A stretch of DNA of 47,819 nt from Nesterenkonia sedimenti (GTDB lineage Bacteria > Actinomycetota > Actinomycetes > Actinomycetales > Micrococcaceae): positions 1-47,819 of the forward strand of contig NZ_JABAHY010000019.1 in assembly GCF_012641515.1 (NCBI RefSeq). The letters run 5' to 3'. Each line of letters begins with the position of its first letter. Within the stretch, counting starts at the first letter, position 1. Under the pieces are notes generated by a model, which did not search any database, was not told where the DNA came from, and was given only the letters and a program-made list of their open reading frames with translations. The position numbers and the translations under genes are program-made. This document shows positions 1 to 9,024 of the stretch, piece by piece.

Positions 1-1473
1 CTCACCCCCACTCGATCCAACAGCGCCTCGTGGCGCACGACAGTTCTTGCAGAGAGTCTGGAGATTTTCACCGGTGGTTGCCCCACCGGTTTCATATGAC
101 TGTTTGTGGTCGATCTCGGCTGACCACCCAGGCTGAGTGCACCCAGAAGCCTGGCATTGCCCATCACGGATCAGGACCGCGTTGCGCTGGTGATCCCGAG
201 CAGTGCGTGATTCATAAGTCTTAGTGAGCAGGTTCTGAGCCTCGGGGTCAGTCTTGCTGACCCAAGCATCTATGTCCGCGGTGTTGGTCGAGGTCGGGGC
301 TGTCCGGGATTTGGTGACGGTGAGCACTTCACCAACTCCAATGGTGGGTTCCCCCTCAGCCGCAGAGTCACCGCTGTCGCCCTTGGCCACACCGACTGCG
401 TACCAGTCATGCTGCGCGCTGGTGTCAGCTGCGATGGCGCGAGCCTCGCTGGCGGGCAGCATCCAAGTCCGGTCCCAGCTGGTGGCGGGGGCATCAGACT
501 CACCAGTCAGTGTCTTTACCGGGATGAGGATCCCAATCTTCGCCGCACCGGCCCCAGTGGGCTCGGGGATGGAGTTCGAGGGCGGTGGGAAAGCTGAGTC
601 TGCTGCGGCGGGGGGCGTGGGGTCATTGGGAGTTTCGCCCGTGGAGGTGAGTCCAGTGGTGTCAGACCAGGGCAGGGGCTGGTGACCCTGCGAGTCGGCC
701 CCTTCGGGCGAGGCGGCTTCAGCAGGAGATGTCACGGCCCCACCCTGTAACCCATTGGTGAGTGCGCTGGTGAAGATGTCCGCCATCCGCTGGGTATGGG
801 TCCGCTCCAGCGTGGAGCCGGCCTCATCGGCCTGGCTCGGGTTTTTGCGGGGCATATTGCGGGCCTTGGAGAGGAGCATCTGCTCGATACTCGCTGCCGC
901 GGTAGTGGCAATCAGTCCGTGGATCTTGGTGGTGCCATCATCCCGATGATTGAAGGCGACATAGTGCTTCTCTTTGCCGCGCTCATAACGGTCTTCAAAA
1001 GCCTTCACATCCAGCTGAGGAACCCGCTGTTTCAGCCAGTTATCCAGCTCCGCGGAGTTCAGCTCACGAGCCTTCGTGGTCAGCTCGGAATCCAGTTTCT
1101 CCATGAGTTCCGGGCGGTGCTGGATCCCTTCAATAGCCCGGTTGACCTTCTGAACCGAGATGAGATCGGTTTCGCCCTGCCGGTAGAGAGCGTAAGTCTC
1201 AGGGAGCTTCTCGGATAGGGCTTCTACGGTGTCCATCTGGCGGCGCACCTGCTTAACAGGAAGCCCTAGAGCCCCAGCGCATTCCTAGTAGATCTCTTTG
1301 ATCAAAGCATTCCGCCGGAAAGAATGAGTCTCCTCGAGTTCCTCTGCGCGAAGTTTCTTATACGTCACCAGGTGACAAAGGGCCTGCGCCTGTTCCTGCA
1401 ATCCCCGCGCGTGGTGCTTCTGGGCAGCTTCGAGTACTGAGTGTGCCTCAGGAGTCGATAGTTTCTTGCCCAT
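1..1473 (-). pseudogene. DUF222/HNH endonuclease family protein, interrupted by an amber codon, runs off the window edge
   Basis: The frame starts at the ATG at 1473 (MGKKLSTPEA) and reads 62 codons to a TAG at 1285-1287. The same frame then stays open to base 1. The joined product looks like the actinobacterial DUF222 (13E12-repeat) plus HNH family: a helical N-terminal part, a variable Pro/Ala/Ser-rich middle, and a C-terminal HNH module with Cys pairs around CQASGCTQPGW, EIDHKQSYETGG and LCKNC. The reading resumes directly after the TAG with family-like sequence (ECAGALGLPVKQVRRQ), so a point mutation to stop is the simplest explanation. Members are usually multicopy in actinobacteria and of unclear function. 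The C-terminus is cut by the window. A downstream restart near 1240 could make an N-truncated protein, so loss of function is inferred. Confidence 0.75.
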
Positions 1474-2039
1474 GTTCCAAGTGTAATAGAACAGACATTC
1501 GAATTCAATACCTTGAGGAAGAAAACTGCGAAATTTTACTGGGGTGAAGCGACTTGAGAGGAGTAGGGGAGGAAGCTTTCAGAGTGACTCGACAACCGCC
1601 GTCATCGCTGCTCGGAACTGACGAAATGGGTCTGCGTCATAGGGGGGTCACTGTCGGTGAGCGCCAGCTCCCGGGTGGGGCGGTGGCAGAAGGGTGCGGC
1701 GCTGGCCGTCGCTGGATGCTGGGATGGGTGGGCCCGTGCCAGGACCGAGTCACGGGGAGAAGTCTCAGTGACTCAGAGTCAGTATCCCGCGGGTGAGGAA
1801 AAGGGGGACACAAGGGGAAAGCGCTGTAGGCAAGCGGTAGCTCCCGGGCGAGGGGAACAGTGGCGGAAGGCTGCGGTGCCGCTTGTCGTTGGATGCTCGA
1901 GATGGGTAATCCGTGCCCGAGGGCAAGCGAAACGAGCAGGCAGATCCCCTTCAGTGCGACTGACTACCCCCTCGTCAATGCTGCAGCCTCCCGCAGGACT
2001 AAGCGATACGGGGGCCCGCAGAAAGGACTCGGCCGCAAC
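1474..2039. other. 566-bp stretch without a convincing gene
   Basis: The stretch lies between the HNH pseudogene start and the purD-purC stop. Short open frames occur on the plus strand but none has recognisable protein features, and they overlap repeated DNA. No tRNA or clear terminator was seen. The only structure noted is an imperfect direct repeat, listed separately. Confidence 0.6.
1666..1922. repeat. Imperfect direct repeat, two units of about 80 bp
   Basis: Units at 1666-1745 and 1839-1922 both begin AGCTCCCGGG and share GTGGC(A/G)GAAGG, GCTGGATGCT/GTTGGATGCT, GATGGGT and CCGTGCC in the same order, with small indels. They are diverged, so the duplication is old or both derive from a dispersed repeat family. 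Function unknown. Confidence 0.55.
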
Positions 2040-4226
2040 TTACAGGCTGAGGTCAGTGCCCGTCAGCTTCCGGTACGCCTCCATATAACGGTCCCGGGTG
2101 GCGGCAACAATATGATCCGGAAGTGGCGGGGGAGTAACTCCAGAATCGCGGTTCCAACCGGACTCATTGGTCAGCCAATCCCGCACGAACTGCTTATCGA
2201 AACTCGGCTGGGCCTTCCCCGGCTCCCACTGGTCAGCAGGCCAGAAGCGGGAGGAATCCGGTGTCAGCACCTCATCGGCCAGCACCAAATCCCCCTCCGG
2301 GCTCAGGCCGAATTCGAACTTCGTATCGGCCAGCACAATCCCGGCCTCACGGGCCTTCTGCTCGGCCACCTCATAAATGCGCATGCTCGTGCACCGGACC
2401 CGTTCAGCCAGACCCGCGCCGATCTTATCCTCGAGCTGGGCATAGGTGATGTTCACATCATGCTCGCCGTACTCAGCCTTAGACGACGGCGTGAAGATCG
2501 GCTCCGGCAGCCGCGAACCGTCCGCAAGCCCCTCCGGCAGCGGAATTCCGGTGACACTGCCCGTGCTGCCGTACTCGGTCAGCCCTGAGCCGGTGAGGTA
2601 CCCGCGGACAATCGCCTCGGCCTGCACCATCTCCAGCCGGCGCACAATAAGTCCCCGGCCAGCAACCTCCTGCGGCACATCCGTGGAGACCACATGGTTA
2701 CCGATCCCCTCGGCAGCCAACTGCTCGAACCACCACAGACTCAGCTGGGTCAGGATCGTGCCCTTGCCCGGAATTCCGGGGGAGAGCACGTGGTCATAGG
2801 CGCTGACCCGGTCGGTGGCCACCATCAGCAGAACATCTTCGCCATCCCAAGCAGAACCCGGCGCCGGCTCATAAAGCTCGCGGACCTTCCCCGAGGCCAC
2901 ATGACTCCAACCGGGCAACTGTGCGGTCACCTTGATCTCCCCGCGCAGGGCCTTAGCCGCGATATCGCTACGATGCTGAGCCCCCGGCCAGCTGATCTCG
3001 GCGACACCGGCATAGGCGCGGTCCACTGCAGCCTGCAGGCTGTCGCCGGTGCCCACCACGGCGAGCACGCGGCCGCCGGCAGTGAGGTAGTCGCCGTCGT
3101 CGTTGGTTTTAGTCCCGGCGTGCAGAACCGCAACATCATCCAACGACGACGCCTTCTTCAGTCCGCTGATCACATCCCCCTTGCGTGGGGAGTCGGGGTA
3201 GTTCTCCGCGGCGATCACCACATCGGCGGCATATCCGCGGGTCCACTCAAGCTGACGGTCGGGTCCGAGGTTGCCGGTGGCAGCATCCAGCAGCAGCCCG
3301 CCCAGCGGGGTGGCCAGCCGCTCCAGTACGGCCTGGGTCTCGGGATCGCCGAAGCGGACGTTGAACTCCACCACGCGCACCCCGCGGGAGGTCACGGCAA
3401 GCCCGCAGTAGAGCACACCGGTGAAAGGGGTGCCGCGGCGGGCCATCTCCTGCACGGTCGGTCGGGCGACCCGGTCCATTACAACCTCGGTGAAGTTCCG
3501 GGTGAGCCCATCGGGGCCGGTCTCGGTGTAGTCCTCCAGCCAGTCCAGGGGGGTGTAGGCGCCCATGCCGCCGGTGTTGGGGCCGGCGTCGCCGTCGTGA
3601 ATTCGTTTGAAGTCTTGAGCGGGGGACAGCGGTACCAGGTTCTCCCCGTCGCTGATCACGAACAGTGAGACCTCGGGGCCGTCCAGGAACTCCTCGATGA
3701 CCACACTGCCGCCGGACTGGCAGGCCACAGCATGGGCGATGGCAGCCTCGCGGTCCTCGGTGACCACAACGCCCTTGCCCGCGGCCAGACCATCGTCCTT
3801 GACCACATAGGGCGGGCCGAAATGGCTCAACGCGGTGATCGCCTCAGCGGGGGTTGTGGTATGTACTGACTCAGCGGTGGGCACGCCCGCGGCGGTCATG
3901 ATCTCCTTGGCGAATGCCTTGGAAGCCTCCAACTGCGCAGCGGCCTGAGAAGGTCCGAAGACCGGGATCCCGGCAGCCCGGACGGCATCGGAGACACCGG
4001 CGGCCAGAGGCGCCTCAGGGCCGACGACGACGAGGTCATAACCACCCTCGGAGGCCAGAGCGGCCACCGTATCGGGGTCGGAGGCGTCGACGGCGAAGCA
4101 TTCGGCATCGGCGGCGATCCCAGCGTTGCCGGGCGCGGCATGGACCGTGCTGACGGCGGCATCGCGGTTGAGTGCGCGGATGATGGCGTGCTCACGGCCC
4201 CCAGGCCCCACAACGAGGATCTTCAT
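2040..4226 (-). CDS. purD-purC: Fused phosphoribosylamine-glycine ligase / SAICAR synthetase (PurD-PurC)
   Basis: Residues 1-433 are PurD (GAR synthetase, step 2 of de novo purine synthesis): N-terminal MKILVVGPGGREHAI, an ATP-grasp core, and FNVRFGDPETQ for metal binding. Residues 434-728 are PurC (SAICAR synthetase): SGKVRELYE, DRVSAYD, FTPSSKAEYGEHD and LADTKFEFG. There is no stop or frameshift between them. I chose the ATG at 4226 because MKILVVG is the canonical PurD N-terminus; an in-frame ATG at 4283 would add 19 residues and overlap the divergent asparaginase gene. PurD and PurC act at separate, non-consecutive steps of one cytosolic pathway and are usually separate proteins, so the fusion is notable. 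Only 29 bp separate it from the divergent asparaginase gene. Confidence 0.95.
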   Translation of the reverse strand: MKILVVGPGGREHAIIRALNRDAAVSTVHAAPGNAGIAADAECFAVDASDPDTVAALASEGGYDLVVVGPEAPLAAGVSDAVRAAGIPVFGPSQAAAQLEASKAFAKEIMTAAGVPTAESVHTTTPAEAITALSHFGPPYVVKDDGLAAGKGVVVTEDREAAIAHAVACQSGGSVVIEEFLDGPEVSLFVISDGENLVPLSPAQDFKRIHDGDAGPNTGGMGAYTPLDWLEDYTETGPDGLTRNFTEVVMDRVARPTVQEMARRGTPFTGVLYCGLAVTSRGVRVVEFNVRFGDPETQAVLERLATPLGGLLLDAATGNLGPDRQLEWTRGYAADVVIAAENYPDSPRKGDVISGLKKASSLDDVAVLHAGTKTNDDGDYLTAGGRVLAVVGTGDSLQAAVDRAYAGVAEISWPGAQHRSDIAAKALRGEIKVTAQLPGWSHVASGKVRELYEPAPGSAWDGEDVLLMVATDRVSAYDHVLSPGIPGKGTILTQLSLWWFEQLAAEGIGNHVVSTDVPQEVAGRGLIVRRLEMVQAEAIVRGYLTGSGLTEYGSTGSVTGIPLPEGLADGSRLPEPIFTPSSKAEYGEHDVNITYAQLEDKIGAGLAERVRCTSMRIYEVAEQKAREAGIVLADTKFEFGLSPEGDLVLADEVLTPDSSRFWPADQWEPGKAQPSFDKQFVRDWLTNESGWNRDSGVTPPPLPDHIVAATRDRYMEAYRKLTGTDLSL

Positions 4227-4255
4227 AGTCCCCAAGCCTATCGGTAGATAAGCTG

Positions 4256-5275
4256 ATGCCCATGGCGAATTCTCAGACCGCAACAGTGGAGGGCGCAGCG
4301 GAGCTGGCCGTAGTTACCCGGGCCGGATTGGTGGAGTCCCGGCATATCGGTTCGGCAGTGCTGCTGGATCCCCAGGGTGAAGTGCTGGCCTCCCTGGGTG
4401 AACCCGAGGCAATCACCTTCCCGCGGTCAGCGCTGAAACCCCTGCAGGCGGTGGCCTCACTGCGCGCTGGGGCGCTGATCAGCCCGGAGTCGGTGGCCCT
4501 GGCCTGCGGTTCCCACCTCGGTACCCCGCGGCACCAGGAGCTGGCGGCCACCACCCTGGCCAAGGAGCGGCTCGACGAGACCTACCTCAAATGTCCGGCG
4601 GCCTACCCCGGTCGCAGCAAGGACCTCGAGGAGCACCTGCGGGCGGAGAAGCCCAAGACCCCGCTGGCCTTCAACTGCTCCGGTAAGCATGCCGCGTTCC
4701 TGGCCGCCGCACGCACCCAGGGCTCCCGGCTGGCCACCTATACCGACTCCAACCACCCGGTTCAGCAGGTGGTCAACGAGGTCTACGCCGAATACTGCGA
4801 GGAGACCCCCACCGCCACCGGCGTGGACGGCTGTGGCGCCCCGGCGGCCGCGATGAGCCTGACCGGACTGGCCCGGGGGATCGGCAAACTGGCCTCCGCC
4901 CTGACCCGCCGCGACGCGGAGGTGCATGCATTCACCGTCGCCCAGGCCATGCTGGACTACCCCTGGGCGGTCCGCGGGCCGGGGGAGACTGACACTGTGG
5001 TCATGGAACAGCTGGGCCTGCTGAGCAAACTCGGCGCCGAGGGCATCCTGGTGGTGGCCGCCCCCGATGGCACCGCCGCCGCAGTCAAAACCCTGGACGG
5101 CTCGTCCCGGGCCAATCACCTGGTGGCACTGAGCCTGCTGGCCTCCCGCGGCAAGATCGAACTCAACGACCTCCAGCGGGTGCTGACCATCCTGGTCAAA
5201 CCGATCACCGGTGGTGCTGACGAGACACCGGCCGGGGAGCTGCGGCTGAGCGAAACCGTCACCGCCGCGCTGTAA
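4256..5275 (+). CDS. Asparaginase, thermolabile (Rhizobium-type AnsA/II) family
   Basis: The 339-aa product matches the family of actinobacterial and rhizobial asparaginases unrelated to the E. coli enzymes: VTRAGLVESRHIGSAVLLD near the N-terminus, FPRSALKPLQAVA, ALACGSHLGTPRH, FNCSGKHAAFLA and GVDGCGAPAAAMSLTGLA. It is expected to hydrolyse L-asparagine to aspartate and ammonia in the cytoplasm. No signal peptide is visible. Alternative starts are the ATGs at 4256 and 4262. The SCP-like gene begins 21 bp after its stop and is probably co-transcribed. Substrate is inferred from the family only. Confidence 0.85.
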   Translation: MPMANSQTATVEGAAELAVVTRAGLVESRHIGSAVLLDPQGEVLASLGEPEAITFPRSALKPLQAVASLRAGALISPESVALACGSHLGTPRHQELAATTLAKERLDETYLKCPAAYPGRSKDLEEHLRAEKPKTPLAFNCSGKHAAFLAAARTQGSRLATYTDSNHPVQQVVNEVYAEYCEETPTATGVDGCGAPAAAMSLTGLARGIGKLASALTRRDAEVHAFTVAQAMLDYPWAVRGPGETDTVVMEQLGLLSKLGAEGILVVAAPDGTAAAVKTLDGSSRANHLVALSLLASRGKIELNDLQRVLTILVKPITGGADETPAGELRLSETVTAAL

Positions 5276-5296
5276 GCGGTACAGGAGAGCGCCACC

Positions 5297-5653
5297 ATGG
5301 CACGACGACGTATCGCACCGGCAGCCGGAGACGCTGCGGTGAAGACCTGGTCCGCAGGGGAGGCCGACCGCAAGACCCTGGCCACGGCAGTGCGCTACCT
5401 CCTGGAAGAACTGGCCGAACGCGCACCCGGAAACTCCGTAGAAGTCCGGGTCCCGCCCTTCGGGGTCACCCAATGCGTGGCTGGGCCCACCCATACGCGC
5501 GGGACCCCGCCGAATGTGGTCGAACTGACCGCCGAGACCTGGCTGGAGCTGGCCACCGGGGCCACAACCTGGCAGACAGCCCACGATGACGGACGGATCA
5601 CCGCATCAGGAATCCGTGCGGATCTCTCCGATCACCTCCCCCTCATCAAATGA
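5297..5653 (+). CDS. SCP-like protein (bacterial SCP ortholog, SCP_3 type)
   Basis: The 118-aa product begins MARRRIAPAAG and carries EVRVPPFGVTQCV, TRGTPPNVVE, ETWLELATG and ASGIRADL. These are the hallmarks of the short actinobacterial sterol-carrier-like family often found beside purine genes. The fold suggests binding of a hydrophobic ligand, but no ligand or partner is known to me. An AGGAGAG Shine-Dalgarno sequence precedes the ATG. It follows the asparaginase gene closely and ends 62 bp before fdhA. Confidence 0.85.
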   Translation: MARRRIAPAAGDAAVKTWSAGEADRKTLATAVRYLLEELAERAPGNSVEVRVPPFGVTQCVAGPTHTRGTPPNVVELTAETWLELATGATTWQTAHDDGRITASGIRADLSDHLPLIK

Positions 5654-5664
5654 CCGATAAAACG

Positions 5665-5676
5665 GCCTGATCAGGC
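5665..5676. promoter_or_regulatory. 12-bp palindrome upstream of fdhA
   Basis: GCCTGATCAGGC is a perfect palindrome 39 bp upstream of the fdhA ATG, in the only non-coding gap before the formate dehydrogenase genes. It could be an operator. A palindrome with the same CTGATCAG core lies upstream of focA at 16400-16411. The core also occurs inside genes in this window, so the assignment is weak. Confidence 0.3.
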
Positions 5677-5715
5677 GGCTCAACCCCCTCCACTTGAGCG
5701 CCTGCAACTGTTACT

Positions 5716-8700
5716 ATGCCTTTTATGGCACGGATCACGCCTCTTGAATGGCCGGTCCTCCGGCAGCTGCGTTCCCGGGACTCCACCGGCCGCGGCGCTG
5801 CCGTCACGTCGAAGAAGACCCGTGCGACCAAACCCCGAACTGACGACGCCGACAAAGTGGTGCAGAGCATCTGCCCCTACTGCGCGGTGGGATGTGGTCA
5901 GAAGGTCTACGCCAAAGATGACCGCGTGATCCATATTGAGGGCGATCCCGATTCCCCCATCTCCCGGGGGCGGCTCTGCCCCAAAGGCGCAGCCAGCGAG
6001 CAGCTGGTCAACTCCGCCGGCCGCCAGACCAAGATCCTCTACCGGGCACCACACTCCCGTGAGTGGGAGGCACTGGATAAGGACCGGGCCCTGGATATGA
6101 TCGCCGACCGATTCCTCGAGGCCCGGCGTCGCTACTGGCAGGATGAAGACGAGCACGGCAATCCGCTCAACCGCACCCTCGGGGTGGCCAGTCTGGGCGG
6201 GGCCACTATCGATAATGAAGAGAACTACCTCATCAAGAAACTCTTCACCGCCGCCGGGGCCGTTCAGATCGAGAACCAAGCGCGTATTTGACACTCCTCC
6301 ACGGTTCCCGGTCTGGGAACCTCATTTGGGCGTGGGGGCGCCACACAACCCCAGCAGGATCTGGCCAATGCCGACTGCATCGTCATCCAGGGCTCCAATA
6401 TGGCCGAATGCCATCCGGTGGGCTTCCAATGGGTGACTGAAGCCAAAAAGCGCGGTGCCCGGATCATCCACGTCGACCCCCGGTTCACCCGCACCAGCGC
6501 AGTGGCGGATAAACATATCGCCCTGCGTGCCGGAAGTGACATCGTCCTGCTGGGTGCCCTGGTCAACTATGTGCTGAGCAATGACCTCTACTTCAAGGAG
6601 TACGTCCGGCACTACACCAATGCGGCCACTATCGTCTCCGAGGACTACCGCGACGCCGAGGATCTCGACGGCCTCTTCTCCGGCTATAACCCGGAGGACG
6701 CTTCCTATGATCCGACCTCATGGTCCTATCACTCCCGCAGCGGTCAGGAGAAGGTCGAGGAGCCGGGCACTGAGGCTGAGGGCGAGTACGCCGAACCGGA
6801 GGAGTATGGTGCAGGCGGTCCTTCCTTGAAGCACGCCGATCTGGCCCATGATGACACCCTGGAAGACCCAAACTGTGTCTTCCAGCTGCTCAAGCGCCAC
6901 TACGCCCGCTACACCCCGGAGATGGTGGAAGAGGCCTGCGGTATCTCCGCCGAAGACTTCGCCTATCTGGCGGAGTCGATGACCCAGAATTCCGGGCGGG
7001 ACCGCACCACCGCCTTCTGCTATGCGGTGGGCTGGACCCAGCATGCCCAGGGCGCACAGTTCATCCGCACCGCGGCCATACTGCAGCTGCTGCTGGGCAA
7101 TATGGGGCGCCCCGGTGGAGGAATCATCGCCCTGCGCGGGCACGCCACCATCCAGGGCTGCACCGATATCCCGACCCTGTTCAACCTGCTCCCCGGGTAT
7201 CTGCCGATGCCCGAGGCCGGTGAGCACAACACCCTGCAGGACTACACCGGGGCCATCGGCTCACGGCTGCAGAAGGGGTTCTGGGCCAATGCCGATGCCT
7301 ATACCGTCAGCCTGCTCAAGGCCTGGTTCGGCGATGCCGCCCAGGAGGATAACGACTACGCCTTCGGGTACCTCCCCCGCCTCACCGGAGCCCATGGCAC
7401 CTACCAAACCCTGGAGCGGATGCTCCGCGATGAGGTCGATGGGTACTTCCTGGTCGGCCAGAACCCCGCGGTGGGATCGGCCAATGGCAAGATGCAGCGG
7501 CTGGCCATGTCCCATCTGAAGTGGCTGGTAGTCCGCGACTTCAGCCTCATCGAATCCGCCACCTGGTGGAAGGACGGCCCGGAGATCGAAAGTGGTGAGC
7601 TGCGCACAGAGGATATCGAGACCGAGGTCTTCTTCATGCCCGCGGCCAACCACACGGAGAAGGCCGGCTCCTTCACCCAGACCCAGCGGCTGGTCCAATG
7701 GCGCCACCAGGCAGTGAACCCGCCCGATGACGCCCAGAGCGAGTTGGAGTTCTTCCACGAGTTGGGCAAACGGATCCGGGCCCGCCTGGCCGATTCCGAT
7801 GACCCCCGCGACCGCCCACTGCAGGCCCTCACCTGGGACTATCCCACAGATGAACATGGCGAGCCCGATGCCGAAGCAGTGCTGAAGGAGATCAACGGCT
7901 CCTATGTCTCCGGGCCGGATCAGGGCAAACCGCTTTCGGCCTTCACCCAGATGCGCGCCGATGGTTCCACTGCCGGTGGCTGCTGGATCTACACCGGGAT
8001 CTTCGCCGATGGCGTCAACCAGGCAGCCCGGCGTAAACCCGGTCAGGAGCAGGATGAGACGGCTGCCGAATGGGCCTGGGCCTGGCCGGCCAACCGCCGG
8101 ATTCTCTACAACCGTGCCTCGGCAGACCCCGAGGGCAAGCCCTGGAGCGACCGTAAGAAGTACATCTGGTGGGATGAGAAGGAAGAACGCTGGATCGGTA
8201 AGGACGTCCCGGACTTCCCGGTAAAACTGGCGCCGGGCACCAAATCTGATCCGGAGGCAGGCGGCCCTGAGGCGCTGGCCGGTGATGACCCGTTCATCAT
8301 GCAGGCCGATGGCAAAGGTTGGCTCTTCGCCCCCAGCGGCATGGTGGATGGGCCCATGCCGACCCACTATGAGCCTCCAGAGTCCCCCATCGACAACCCC
8401 CTCTATGGTCAGCAGAGTAATCCAGCCCGAATCGTCTTCCCTCGAGAAGACAATTTCCTGGCCCCGTCGTCGAACCAGCCAGGCTCCGATGTGTACCCCT
8501 ATATCTTCACCACCTACCGGCTGACCGAGCACCACACTGCCGGTGGCATGAGCAGGTTCCTGCCCTATCTCTCGGAGCTTCAGCCGGAGATGTTCTGCGA
8601 GGTCTCACCGGAGTTCGCCGAACTGGTCGGTTTGGAGAACTACGGCTGGGCCACCATCATCTCCCCGCGCTCAGCCATTGAGGCTAAGGTCCTGGTCACC

Positions 8701-9024
8701 GATAGGGTCCGGCCGCTGACCGTCGGTGGCCGGCGAATCCACCAGGTCGGTCTGCCCTACCACTGGGGAACCGGAACCGATGCTGTGGTGGAGGGCGATG
8801 CCGCCAATGACCTCTTGGGCATCACCCTGGATCCGAACGTGCAGATTCAGGGCTCCAAGGCGGCTCAATGCGCGGTGGAACCCGGAAGGCGCCCCCATGG
8901 CAAACAGCTGCTGGAGCTCGTCGAGCAGTACCGTCGCAGGGCCGGTATCACCGTGGAGACAGGCAATAGACGACTCACTGTGCCCTATGGTGAGTCAGAG
9001 GCCAACACCGAAGAGGAGGGCTGA
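5716..9024 (+). CDS. fdhA: Formate dehydrogenase alpha subunit, selenocysteine-containing (UGA at 6289-6291)
   Basis: The 1102-aa molybdopterin enzyme oxidises formate to CO2. The N-terminal [4Fe-4S] ligands lie in CPYCAVGCG and RGRLCPKG. Codon 192 is TGA within NQARI-U-HSSTVPGLGTSFGRGG, exactly where FdhF/FdnG-type enzymes carry selenocysteine, and the frame continues without another stop for 911 codons. Downstream are Mo-pterin motifs such as VIQGSNMAECHPVGFQW, HVDPRFTRTSA and FLVGQNPAVGSANGK. No twin-arginine signal is visible, so the catalytic subunit probably stays in the cytoplasm. The start is uncertain: ATGs at 5716 and 5725 both lack a clear Shine-Dalgarno. A conventional gene caller would split it into two ORFs. 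The stop overlaps the fdhB start (ATGA type). Confidence 0.95.
6289..6321 (+). promoter_or_regulatory. SECIS element directing UGA recoding in fdhA
   Basis: The UGA is followed by 11 nt and then a perfect 7-bp hairpin: GGTTCCC (6303-6309), loop GGTCT (6310-6314), GGGAACC (6315-6321). The E. coli fdhF element, as I recall it, also has 11 nt between UGA and a GGTTGCAGGTCTGCACC-like apical hairpin. The spacing and the GGTCT loop read by SelB are therefore conserved. The bulged U of the E. coli stem can pair with A here. Confidence 0.88.

Noticed and set aside
1285-1287. TAG in the HNH gene as a pyrrolysine codon
   Set aside because: No pylT or pyl genes are seen, the family has no Pyl members, and simple decay of a multicopy gene explains it.
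2694-3668. Long plus-strand open frames within purD-purC
   Set aside because: They are antisense to strongly conserved PurD/PurC motifs and have no recognisable features.
5653-5715. Fnr box upstream of fdhA
   Set aside because: No TTGAT-N4-ATCAA-like sequence is present; the GCCTGATCAGGC palindrome does not fit that spacing.
5716-6291. Reading the TGA at 6289 as a true stop, making fdhA a pseudogene
   Set aside because: Family homology continues in the same frame on both sides, a SECIS hairpin follows at the correct distance, and selA, selB, selD and tRNA-Sec are adjacent.
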